Origin: Desulfobacterales bacterium
Lineage (GTDB): Bacteria > Desulfobacterota > Desulfobacteria > Desulfobacterales > Desulfosalsimonadaceae
Length of the DNA: 9,144 nt
Assembly (NCBI GenBank): GCA_029933295.1
Contig: JAOZOL010000084.1
Location: 1-9,144, forward strand
Direction of reading: 5' to 3'
Below the pieces are notes generated by a model. That model worked only from the letters and a program-made list of their open reading frames with translations. It had not been told where the DNA came from and searched no databases. This document shows positions 1-5,390 of this stretch, one piece after another. The number at the start of each line of letters is the position of its first letter. Position 1 is the first letter of the stretch. A program made the translations under genes and the position numbers.

Positions 1-2
1 CT

Positions 3-41
3 TTTTACGACGCCATCAATTTCATCTTCAATCAATCATAA
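3..41 (+). CDS. C-terminal end of an unidentified upstream gene (partial)
   Basis: One plus-strand frame is open from the window edge and gives a 12-residue tail, FYDAINFIFNQS, that stops at TAA 39-41. The stop overlaps the gmhA ribosome binding site, and the gap to the gmhA ATG is 10 bases. That close packing is what an upstream gene of the same operon would look like. The peptide is too short to identify, and it could be a chance open frame. Given gmhA and hldE downstream, an envelope-sugar gene is plausible, but this is only inference. Confidence 0.35.
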   Translation, partial: FYDAINFIFNQS

Positions 42-51
42 GGACAGGGTT
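40..51 (+). promoter_or_regulatory. Ribosome binding site of gmhA
   Basis: AAGGA at 40-44 lies 7 bases before the ATG at 52, which supports that start. It overlaps the stop codon of the presumed upstream gene, consistent with translational coupling. Confidence 0.6.
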
Positions 52-606
52 ATGTTTTCCGGAATATTAAATGATCACTTGGCATGCATGAAGTTACTCG
101 TAAATATGGAACCCGATATTCAGAGGGCGGGCGGCATCCTTCTGAAGGGACTACAGGGCGGGCATAAGATTCTTGTCTGCGGAAACGGCGGTTCAGCGGC
201 TGATTCCCAGCACTTTGCGGCGGAACTGATCGGACGGTTTGAAATGGAAAGAAACGCCTGGCCCGCCATCGCACTGACGACCGATACGTCAATCCTGACG
301 GCCCTGGCTAATGATTATGCGTTTTCCGATATCTTTGCCAGGCAGGTGGAGGGGCTTGGACGTGAGGGGGATGTGCTTGTGGGGATTTCCACATCGGGAA
401 ATTCAGACAATGTCCTGCAGGCCGTCCAGACAGCCAGTGCCCTTGGGATGAAAACCATCGGACTGCTGGGCAAAGACGGGGGCTGCTTAAAAAACGCCAT
501 AGACGTTCCTGTCATTATCCCGGAAAGCGTCACCGCCAGAATACAGGAAGCGCATATTTTTATCCTGCATTACTGGGCGTTTTTTATTGAAACCAATATG
601 AAATAA
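52..606 (+). CDS. gmhA: Phosphoheptose (sedoheptulose 7-phosphate) isomerase GmhA
   Basis: This cytoplasmic enzyme converts D-sedoheptulose 7-phosphate to D-glycero-D-manno-heptose 7-phosphate, the first step of ADP-heptose synthesis for LPS inner core. The 184 residues form a single SIS (sugar isomerase) domain, close to the usual GmhA length of about 190. The phosphosugar-binding segment GNGGSAADSQHFAAEL is at residues 44-59 and STSGNS at 113-118. His54, Glu58, Gln165 and His173 match in position and spacing the metal/catalytic set known in E. coli GmhA (H61, E65, Q172, H180), so the enzyme should be active. hldE begins 31 bases downstream and catalyses the next step, so the two are almost certainly co-transcribed. 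The related DnaA-interacting protein DiaA shares the SIS fold, but the intact catalytic set and the hldE neighbour favour GmhA. Confidence 0.95.
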   Translation: MFSGILNDHLACMKLLVNMEPDIQRAGGILLKGLQGGHKILVCGNGGSAADSQHFAAELIGRFEMERNAWPAIALTTDTSILTALANDYAFSDIFARQVEGLGREGDVLVGISTSGNSDNVLQAVQTASALGMKTIGLLGKDGGCLKNAIDVPVIIPESVTARIQEAHIFILHYWAFFIETNMK

Positions 607-637
607 TTTCATTGCATTAATTTCAGGGGTGAAGATT

Positions 638-2137
638 ATGCCGACGGATCCGTCAAGACTCAAAAACACCAGGCTTCTTGTCATAGGGGATATTATGCTG
701 GACCGATATTTCTGGGGCGATGTCGATCGGATCTCTCCTGAAGCACCGGTGCCGGTTGTCAGAATCAATAATAAAACAGAAGTTCTGGGCGGTGCGGGCA
801 ATGTGGCTGCCAACCTTGCCGGCCTGGGCTGTAACGTTTCCGTTGTCGCAGTCCGGGGCCATGATAACGCAGGAGAGCAGATTGAGTCCATGTTAAGCAG
901 GATCAATGCTAAAAACTGCCTGTGTATGGACGCCGGACGGCCCACCATCACAAAAACCAGGGTCATGGGCCAGCACCAGCAGCTCATTCGACTGGATGAA
1001 GAGCAGGTCACCGGCTTTTCGCCGTCACTTGAAAAGGCCATCACAAAGACCATTGAAAAAAATATCATCGACTCCCAGGCGGTTATCCTGTCAGATTACG
1101 GGAAAGGGATGTTTCTGAGCCCCGACACCTGCCGGCATATCATCAGTGTCTGCCGTGAAACCGGGATTTCGGTATTTATAGATCCCAAGGGGATGGACTG
1201 GACAAAATACACAGACGCCACCTGTATTACCCCCAATGCCTCGGAACTGGCCATGGCCGCTGTAACCACAGCCGAGGGCCTTGAAGAAAATATTGAATCC
1301 ATAGCGTTGACTGTCCGCAAAAAGTATCATCTTGACCGGCTGCTTGTGACCCGTGGGGCCAAAGGCATGCTTCTGGTGGACTCCGAAGAAAACATTAAAT
1401 CGGTTCCCGCCAAGGCAAAGGAGGTGTTTGACGTTTCCGGTGCCGGGGATACCGTCATTGCAACCCTGGCAGCCGGTATTGCATCGGGATTGTCCTTTTT
1501 CGATGCCGCTAAACTGGCAAACACAGCTGCCGGCATTGTAGTTGGAAAACTCGGTACCCAGCCTATTACCCTGGAGGCGTTGAAACAAGCCATCAAAGAT
1601 GAGGAAGCTGTAAAATTTTACCGCATCGACAAAACAGCCTCCCTGGCGGAGGCCGTCCAGAGGGTGCGGGACTGGCGGGAGCAAGGGGATAAAATTGTTT
1701 TTACCAACGGCTGTTTTGACCTGCTTCACCCCGGACACGCCCATTTACTCTCCTATTCCAAAAAAGCCGGGGACAAACTGGTTGTAGGGTTAAATACCGA
1801 CAAATCCGTCAAACGTCTCAAGGGCGAAACCCGGCCTATCCACAATCAACAGGACAGATCCACCCTGTTGAGTTCCTTTGCCAGTGTTGACCTGGTTGTT
1901 TTGTTTGATGAAGACACACCCCTTCAACTGATCAAAGCCCTTCGGCCGGATATCCTGGTCAAAGGAGCGGATTATCGCAAAGAAGAGGTTGTGGGATATG
2001 AAATAGTGGAAGCATATGGCGGCAAAGTGCAACTTGCGCCGATAATGGAAGGTTACAGCACAACGGGCATCGCCGACAAACTGCAAAACAACGGGCCTCA
2101 GGGTAACGTCAAAGTCGATAATGATAATTCAGGCTGA
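638..2137 (+). CDS. hldE: Bifunctional heptose 7-phosphate kinase / heptose 1-phosphate adenylyltransferase HldE
   Basis: HldE catalyses two steps of ADP-D-glycero-beta-D-manno-heptose synthesis. The N-terminal ribokinase/PfkB-like domain phosphorylates heptose 7-phosphate at C1, and the C-terminal cytidylyltransferase-like domain adds AMP after GmhB has removed the 7-phosphate. Numbering from the ATG at 638 (499 aa), GGAGNVA is at about 51-57 and the kinase signature SGAGDT, with the catalytic-base Asp271, at about 267-272. The nucleotidyltransferase motif GCFDLLHPGH is at about 358-367 and GYSTTGI near 473-479. E. coli HldE is 477 aa; the extra length is mainly a polar Asn/Asp/Gly tail of about 16 residues. 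An in-frame GTG at 629 would add three residues, but AGGGG at 625-629 lies 8 bases before ATG 638, so the ATG is preferred. No gmhB phosphatase gene is in the window. Confidence 0.96.
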   Translation: MPTDPSRLKNTRLLVIGDIMLDRYFWGDVDRISPEAPVPVVRINNKTEVLGGAGNVAANLAGLGCNVSVVAVRGHDNAGEQIESMLSRINAKNCLCMDAGRPTITKTRVMGQHQQLIRLDEEQVTGFSPSLEKAITKTIEKNIIDSQAVILSDYGKGMFLSPDTCRHIISVCRETGISVFIDPKGMDWTKYTDATCITPNASELAMAAVTTAEGLEENIESIALTVRKKYHLDRLLVTRGAKGMLLVDSEENIKSVPAKAKEVFDVSGAGDTVIATLAAGIASGLSFFDAAKLANTAAGIVVGKLGTQPITLEALKQAIKDEEAVKFYRIDKTASLAEAVQRVRDWREQGDKIVFTNGCFDLLHPGHAHLLSYSKKAGDKLVVGLNTDKSVKRLKGETRPIHNQQDRSTLLSSFASVDLVVLFDEDTPLQLIKALRPDILVKGADYRKEEVVGYEIVEAYGGKVQLAPIMEGYSTTGIADKLQNNGPQGNVKVDNDNSG

Positions 2138-2247
2138 TAAATTCCCGAGGATGGTTTTGCCCCGAGAAAACACTATCCCCGTCAATTAGCTGGATATATT
2201 GTGTAATGCTATGGGAGATCGGTGTCACGTCCTGAATTGTGAGTTAA

Positions 2248-2261
2248 GTAATAAGTCAAGC
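2248..2261 (+). repeat. Left copy of a near-identical direct repeat flanking the toxin-antitoxin island
   Basis: GTAATAAGTCAAGC here matches GTAATAGTCAAGC at 3000-3012, except for one extra A. The two copies bracket the toxin, antitoxin, regulator remnant and their promoter. This could be a duplication or recombination footprint. Because AT-rich TTGACT-like words recur easily, chance is not excluded. Confidence 0.4.
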
Positions 2262-2329
2262 GGTCTGCTGCGCAGGCTGCGTAAGCCCGCAGGGTTGAAG
2301 CCAGAGCACGCAGACCTTCCGTTTTTTTT
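2262..2329 (+). terminator. Probable rho-independent terminator of the gmhA-hldE operon
   Basis: GGTCTGC at 2262-2268 pairs perfectly with GCAGACC at 2310-2316. Inside lies a second hairpin, CTGCG at 2277-2281 with CGCAG at 2288-2292. A run of eight T occurs at 2322-2329. The T-run follows the outer stem by five bases rather than directly, and the stem encloses 41 bases, so the structure is not a textbook terminator. The orientation of the T-run fits plus-strand termination after hldE. The T-run touches the stop codon of the convergent toxin gene, so one intergenic region serves both genes. Confidence 0.45.
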
Positions 2330-2597
2330 AATAATGATATCTACAGGCAAGAATGCGGATTTTATTTTTTTTGACTTCATAAACCAGGCGGTGTTCCTTG
2401 TCGATGCGTCTGGACCAGCACCCGGAAAGTTCATGTTTTAAAGGTTCCGGCTTACCGGTTCCCTCAAACGGGGTGCGCCGAATTTCTTTGATCAACTTGA
2501 CGATCCTGAGAGTTTTTTTACGGTCTTTTTCAATCCACCACGAAAGGTCTTCAAATCCGGCAGGATCAAACTCCAAGGCTCTTGCAGGCTTCGTCAA
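2328..2597 (-). CDS. yoeB: YoeB-family endoribonuclease toxin of a type II toxin-antitoxin module
   Basis: YoeB toxins (ParE/RelE superfamily) bind the ribosome and cleave mRNA in the A site when freed from their antitoxin. The 89 residues align end to end with E. coli YoeB (84 aa), including the blocks RRTPFEG, GKPEPLKH, LSGxWSRRI and EHRLVYEV and the C-terminal CRYHY. Glu51, Arg70 and His88 correspond with a constant offset to E. coli Glu46, Arg65 and His83, and the terminal Tyr is kept, so the toxin looks catalytically intact. No ATG start exists. A TTG at 2597 is preceded at 9 bases by a perfect Shine-Dalgarno sequence, AAGGAGG (complement of 2607-2613). The start lies inside the antitoxin gene, overlapping it by 32 bases, as expected for translational coupling. 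A TTG seven codons further in is a less likely start. Confidence 0.93.
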   Translation of the reverse strand: MTKPARALEFDPAGFEDLSWWIEKDRKKTLRIVKLIKEIRRTPFEGTGKPEPLKHELSGCWSRRIDKEHRLVYEVKKNKIRILACRYHY

Positions 2598-2769
2598 AAG
2601 GGATGCCCTCCTTGCGGTTTTTCGCTTCCAGCAGTCGTTTTTTCATTGTCTCGTTTTTAAGAAGATAAGCCGTCTCTTTTTCTGACTGGATCTCCTGCCA
2701 TAGATCAATGGGCACAATAACACCTGTTACTTTGTCCTGATCATCAGATATATATTGAATCTGTCCCAT
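2566..2769 (-). CDS. Short YefM/Phd-like antitoxin partner of YoeB
   Basis: The 67-residue protein lies immediately upstream of the YoeB toxin gene, which it overlaps by 32 bases, and should be the cognate antitoxin that masks the toxin active site. Residues about 31-45 (KETAYLLKNETMKKR) match the toxin-proximal part of E. coli YefM (EETAYLLRSPANARR), and a charged C-terminal tail follows, as in YefM. The protein is shorter than YefM (about 83-92 aa) at the N-terminus. It begins at the strand corresponding to YefM's middle and lacks about 20 residues that carry the first DNA-contacting helix region. It may therefore neutralise the toxin but repress its own promoter poorly. AAAGGAA (complement of 2776-2782) six bases before the ATG supports this start. 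Confidence 0.85.
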   Translation of the reverse strand: MGQIQYISDDQDKVTGVIVPIDLWQEIQSEKETAYLLKNETMKKRLLEAKNRKEGIPFDEACKSLGV

Positions 2770-2783
2770 AATATATTCCTTTA

Positions 2784-2963
2784 TTACATGGCATAGGTTT
2801 TTCTTGCCTTGGCATCTCTTAACAAACTGTCGATGACATGTACAATCGTATTTTTATCCTTGTTTTCAAGATTTTCTATCTTTTGCAGCCGTTCAAGCAT
2901 GGACCTGTCTTTGATTTCTGCGATATTGCCGCTATCATCGACAAGGTAATCAAATGTAATGAT
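2784..2963 (-). pseudogene. C-terminal remnant of an XRE-type helix-turn-helix regulator, N-terminus missing
   Basis: A minus-strand frame of 60 codons is open between a TAA at 2964-2966 and its own stop at 2784-2786, with no ATG, GTG or TTG near its beginning. The translation starts ITFDYLVDDSGNIAEIKDR and ends DSLLRDAKARKTYAM. The FDYLVDD element resembles the end of the XRE DNA-binding domain (often 'VSxDYLVG'). The following helical tail, ending in a charged RDAKxRKxYA, resembles the C-terminal dimerisation tail of such stand-alone regulators. The roughly 55-60 residue helix-turn-helix core is absent, and the 85 bases upstream are too few to hold it. The antitoxin ATG follows 14 bases after the remnant's stop, in the same direction. 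Family recognition is by eye; confidence is good that the segment was coding, moderate for the family. Confidence 0.6.
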
Positions 2964-2981
2964 TTAAATTGTTTGTCTATA

Positions 2982-3010
2982 ATTATTTAGCATCAAAAGG
3001 TAATAGTCAA
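2982..3010 (-). promoter_or_regulatory. Predicted sigma70-type promoter for the remnant/antitoxin/toxin unit
   Basis: On the minus strand, TTGACT (complement of 3005-3010) is separated by exactly 17 bases from AATAAT (complement of 2982-2987). Each box matches the sigma70 consensus in five of six positions. Transcription would begin near 2975, run through the regulator remnant as an untranslated leader of about 200 bases, and then enter the antitoxin and toxin genes. The -35 box lies within an inverted repeat at 3006-3028, which suggests that a protein may compete with polymerase there. Confidence 0.6.
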
Positions 3011-3012
3011 GC
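3000..3012 (+). repeat. Right copy of the direct repeat flanking the toxin-antitoxin island
   Basis: GTAATAGTCAAGC here matches 2248-2261 except for one missing A. This copy contains the -35 box of the minus-strand promoter and the left arm of the inverted repeat at 3006-3028. That functional overlap is an alternative, non-mobile explanation for part of the similarity. Confidence 0.4.
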
Positions 3013-3028
3013 CCAAAAGATGCTTGAC
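3006..3028. promoter_or_regulatory. Candidate operator: 7-bp inverted repeat over the -35 box
   Basis: GTCAAGC at 3006-3012 is the perfect inverted complement of GCTTGAC at 3022-3028, with nine bases between the arms. The left arm overlaps the -35 hexamer of the minus-strand promoter. Arm length, spacing and placement resemble binding sites of dimeric repressors such as XRE proteins. It could also form a small hairpin downstream of the gene ending at 3049, but no T-run follows on that strand, which makes a terminator less likely. Confidence 0.4.
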
Positions 3029-3048
3029 GTGATACCCCCAAAAACCAG

Positions 3049-4113
3049 TCAATGCAACTTGTAGTATCCCAGGCGGTAGCGGAGTTTTATCTTTCGCCAC
3101 AGATTAAACGGCTTTGGCCGTAGCCCCTTTGCTCCATTGCGTAGCAGATTTTCAGCGGCGTCCAAGACTCTTTTGCTGGACTGTCCATCCCGGTAGGGAT
3201 GCCATTGATTAATAAAAGCAGTCATTGCCGGGAGTTTCGCTTCAGGCTTTTTTAAAGCGGTTTCAATGGCCGCCTCTATTTTATCCGGAGAACGGACATC
3301 TAAACAATGCGGCCCCGTCACCTTGGTACAAAAGGATACCACCGGTTTATCCAGCAATAGAAATTCCAGCGCAATAGACGAGGTGTCACACAACATCACG
3401 TCCGCTGCCTTAAGTAGGGGAATGATATCCCTGCTGTTTTCAAAAAAAGTTAGATGAGGCCCGTCAAGTTTACGATACAGATTCACAATGGCCGCCGGCA
3501 TTTTGGGATGCAGGGTGACAAACCAGTGCCACTGACCGGTTGATGAAAGTTTTTTGACTGTTTCATGCAGTGCGGATGCCGATGTCAAAGACGGGCTGAA
3601 GGTCGATGCATACAAAACAACCGGCCTGGTAATATTTAAGGCTTTTTTTAAATCATCCGGGTCTGTTTTTTTAAATAACGGATCAACCTTTGGCCATCCG
3701 GTTTCAACCACCGAGAAATGCGGATGTTTTTTCGCCAGTTGTTTAAAGATCTCGGTGCTTTTTCGCGAATGGGTACAATACAGATCAAAAAAACCCCGAA
3801 TTCTGAAATGTCCTTTCTTGCCGGTTGAATCATTGGCCAGTCCGTGAAAAACCTGAATCTTCAACCCTGGAATAAAATCAGGTACTACATTGCCGGGTAC
3901 GAAAACCGCGTCGGGCTGATAGGATTGAGCTGCTTTAATATCCTTTAACAATTGTTCTTCTGTATTTAAATGATCCGCCCCCGCACTGCAGTGTTCAAAA
4001 TACCACGCAGTTTCCCACCCCCGGGCCCGGATTTCATCCTGGAGTGGACGCAGAATTGAAAGCGCATATATTTCCGCACAATAAAATAGGAATTTATACT
4101 TTTTGTCCATCAT
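3049..4113 (-). CDS. CDP-glycerol glycerophosphotransferase-family protein (TagF-like)
   Basis: The 354-residue protein resembles the GT-B-like catalytic domain of the CDP-glycerol:poly(glycerophosphate) glycerophosphotransferase family. Members transfer glycerol phosphate, or a related polyol/sugar phosphate, from a CDP donor to surface glycans. Visible landmarks are QVFHGLAND at about 87-95, ETGWPKVD at 137-144, YASTFSPS at 168-175, LHPK at 201-204, the donor-site segment CDTSSIALEFLLLDKPVV at 242-259, and a C-terminal YRDGQSSKRVLDA at 307-319. The last is close to the family's 'Y.DG.AS.R' signature. The final 25 residues are basic and aromatic, perhaps a membrane-surface anchor; there is no signal peptide. 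The start is one of two adjacent ATGs (4113 or 4110) with only a weak GAAAG upstream. The heptose genes and a divergent GT9 gene suggest a role in envelope glycan decoration. The donor cannot be told from sequence. Confidence 0.75.
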   Translation of the reverse strand: MMDKKYKFLFYCAEIYALSILRPLQDEIRARGWETAWYFEHCSAGADHLNTEEQLLKDIKAAQSYQPDAVFVPGNVVPDFIPGLKIQVFHGLANDSTGKKGHFRIRGFFDLYCTHSRKSTEIFKQLAKKHPHFSVVETGWPKVDPLFKKTDPDDLKKALNITRPVVLYASTFSPSLTSASALHETVKKLSSTGQWHWFVTLHPKMPAAIVNLYRKLDGPHLTFFENSRDIIPLLKAADVMLCDTSSIALEFLLLDKPVVSFCTKVTGPHCLDVRSPDKIEAAIETALKKPEAKLPAMTAFINQWHPYRDGQSSKRVLDAAENLLRNGAKGLRPKPFNLWRKIKLRYRLGYYKLH

Positions 4114-4139
4114 GCTTTCAAAATGGTATATAGAATAAG

Positions 4140-4170
4140 TTGACCTTTCAATAAAAAAAATGCATATAAT
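4140..4170 (+). promoter_or_regulatory. Candidate promoter of the GT9 glycosyltransferase gene
   Basis: TTGACC at 4140-4145 and a perfect TATAAT at 4165-4170 are separated by 19 bases, longer than the ideal 17. Transcription would start near 4177, 20 bases before the TTG and 65 before the ATG candidate start codons. The site lies in the 83-base AT-rich gap shared with the divergent CDP-glycerol transferase-family gene. No convincing minus-strand promoter was found in that gap. Confidence 0.4.
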
Positions 4171-4196
4171 ATGGTCATTTTAATCTGTAAAATTAG

Positions 4197-5390
4197 TTGA
4201 AAATACAAGCTGATATCAAAAGTTCCCTAAAAGACCCGACAATGGAAAAACAAAAATCAGACAAATCATTTCAGGACGACGGTAAAAAAAACAACAACTG
4301 TCATTCCGAAAAAAATCAAAAAGTTAAATTGCCGCCATCTCCGGCTTTTCTCATTGTCCTTATGGGGTCACTGGGCGACGTCACCCGGGGGCTGTGTCTG
4401 GTTTCCCAGATAAAAGCCTGTTTTCCGGGCAGTTCCATCACCTGGCTCATTGAGCCCAAATGCAAGGAGGTTGTGACGTTTCATCCACAGATTGATACCC
4501 TCCTGGTGTTTGACAGGCCCAATTGGAAACAGAGCCTCAAAGACCTTTTTAATACACTCAGAACCAGCCATTTTGACTGTGTCCTTGATCTTCAGCGTCA
4601 CTTTAAGAGCGGTTTTTTCTCTTTTCTTTCCGGGGCCCCGTGCCGTATAGGCTTTCATAAAAAAAACGCCAAGGAATTCAACTGGCTTTTCAATAATAAC
4701 CATATTCCTTATGTGTATGAGTATTATCCGAAATTGTTCCACTATCTTACATTTACAGAGTTTCTGGGGTGCCCCCGACCGGAGAGTCTGGATTTCGGTT
4801 TTTCCGGGCCCCGTCTGCTGTTGATGGCAGCCGATGTCTTATCAAAGGTGCGCCGTCCGTTTATCGCTATTGTTTTAGGTACAACCTGGGTTTCCAAGGA
4901 ATGGTTTTTTGACAGCTATGCCCGGCTCATTGGTGATCTTCTCAAAGAAACATCTCTGCATGTGGTCATGGTCGATACCATGGCCAAGTACGACATGGCA
5001 TGTGAACTTGAAAAAAAAACGCAATCATCGCGGTTGATAAATCTTGTGGGGAAAACCTCGATATTGGAATTGGCCGCTGTATTTAAGGAAGCATCCGTTG
5101 GAGTGGGGCCGGATTGTGGCTCAGCCCATATCTCCGCTGCCGTGAAAACCCCCTATGTAACGTTATTTGGCCCGACATCGCCGGAACGGACCGCACCCTA
5201 TGGGAGCGAAGACCTGGTTGTTAGTGTCAATATGGCCTGTGCCCCTTGCTATAAACGTAAATGCCCGCAAAAAGACACCCCGTGCATGCGAAACATAACG
5301 GTCGAAGACGTTAAAGAGAAAATTTTTCAAGGCTTAAACCGTTTTAATCTTTCTTCACAGCGGTTGGCGGGGAAAGATCAATCCCGGTAA
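4197..5390 (+). CDS. Glycosyltransferase family 9 protein, ADP-heptose:LPS heptosyltransferase-like
   Basis: GT9 enzymes such as WaaC and WaaF transfer L,D-heptose from ADP-heptose to the lipid A-Kdo core at the cytoplasmic face of the inner membrane. Numbering from TTG 4197 (397 aa), the GT-B fold begins with FLIVLMGSLGDV at about 51-62, and a probable acceptor-side segment LDLQRHFKSG is at 130-139. The nucleotide-binding signature GPDCGSAHISAAVKTPYVTLFGPTSP is at about 304-329. It is followed by the Cys-rich CAPCYKRKCP...CM at 348-363, which is also typical of WaaF-type proteins. Both conserved blocks are present, so the protein looks active. The start is uncertain: TTG 4197 gives a Lys/Asn/Asp-rich extension of about 48 residues, ATG 4242 would remove 15 of these, and neither has a clear ribosome site. 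The 3' end overlaps the convergent exporter gene by 47 bases. Which heptose residue it adds cannot be said. Confidence 0.88.
   Translation: MKIQADIKSSLKDPTMEKQKSDKSFQDDGKKNNNCHSEKNQKVKLPPSPAFLIVLMGSLGDVTRGLCLVSQIKACFPGSSITWLIEPKCKEVVTFHPQIDTLLVFDRPNWKQSLKDLFNTLRTSHFDCVLDLQRHFKSGFFSFLSGAPCRIGFHKKNAKEFNWLFNNNHIPYVYEYYPKLFHYLTFTEFLGCPRPESLDFGFSGPRLLLMAADVLSKVRRPFIAIVLGTTWVSKEWFFDSYARLIGDLLKETSLHVVMVDTMAKYDMACELEKKTQSSRLINLVGKTSILELAAVFKEASVGVGPDCGSAHISAAVKTPYVTLFGPTSPERTAPYGSEDLVVSVNMACAPCYKRKCPQKDTPCMRNITVEDVKEKIFQGLNRFNLSSQRLAGKDQSR

Noticed and set aside
487..1068. A 193-codon minus-strand frame spanning the gmhA-hldE junction
   Set aside because: It runs antisense across two recognised enzymes and shows no family motifs; long shadow frames are common opposite such coding sequence.
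1091..1744. A 217-codon open frame on the minus strand inside hldE
   Set aside because: It is fully antisense to a well-conserved hldE, its translation is rich in Gly/Cys/Phe with no recognisable domain, and it has no ribosome site; it is a shadow frame.
2199..2441. Plus-strand open frame of 80 codons overlapping the toxin gene
   Set aside because: It overlaps the strongly conserved YoeB coding sequence antisense, runs through the predicted terminator and has no recognisable protein features.
2839..2844. TGTACA upstream of the antitoxin, the core hexamer of the E. coli yefM-yoeB operator
   Set aside because: There is only one copy, it lies inside the regulator remnant about 70 bases from the antitoxin start, and this antitoxin lacks the YefM DNA-binding part. 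A single hexamer is expected by chance often enough.
4114..4160. Minus-strand promoter for the TagF-like gene (TTGAAA with a TACCAT box)
   Set aside because: The implied transcription start would fall only a few bases before the ATG, leaving almost no leader; the -10 match is also weak.
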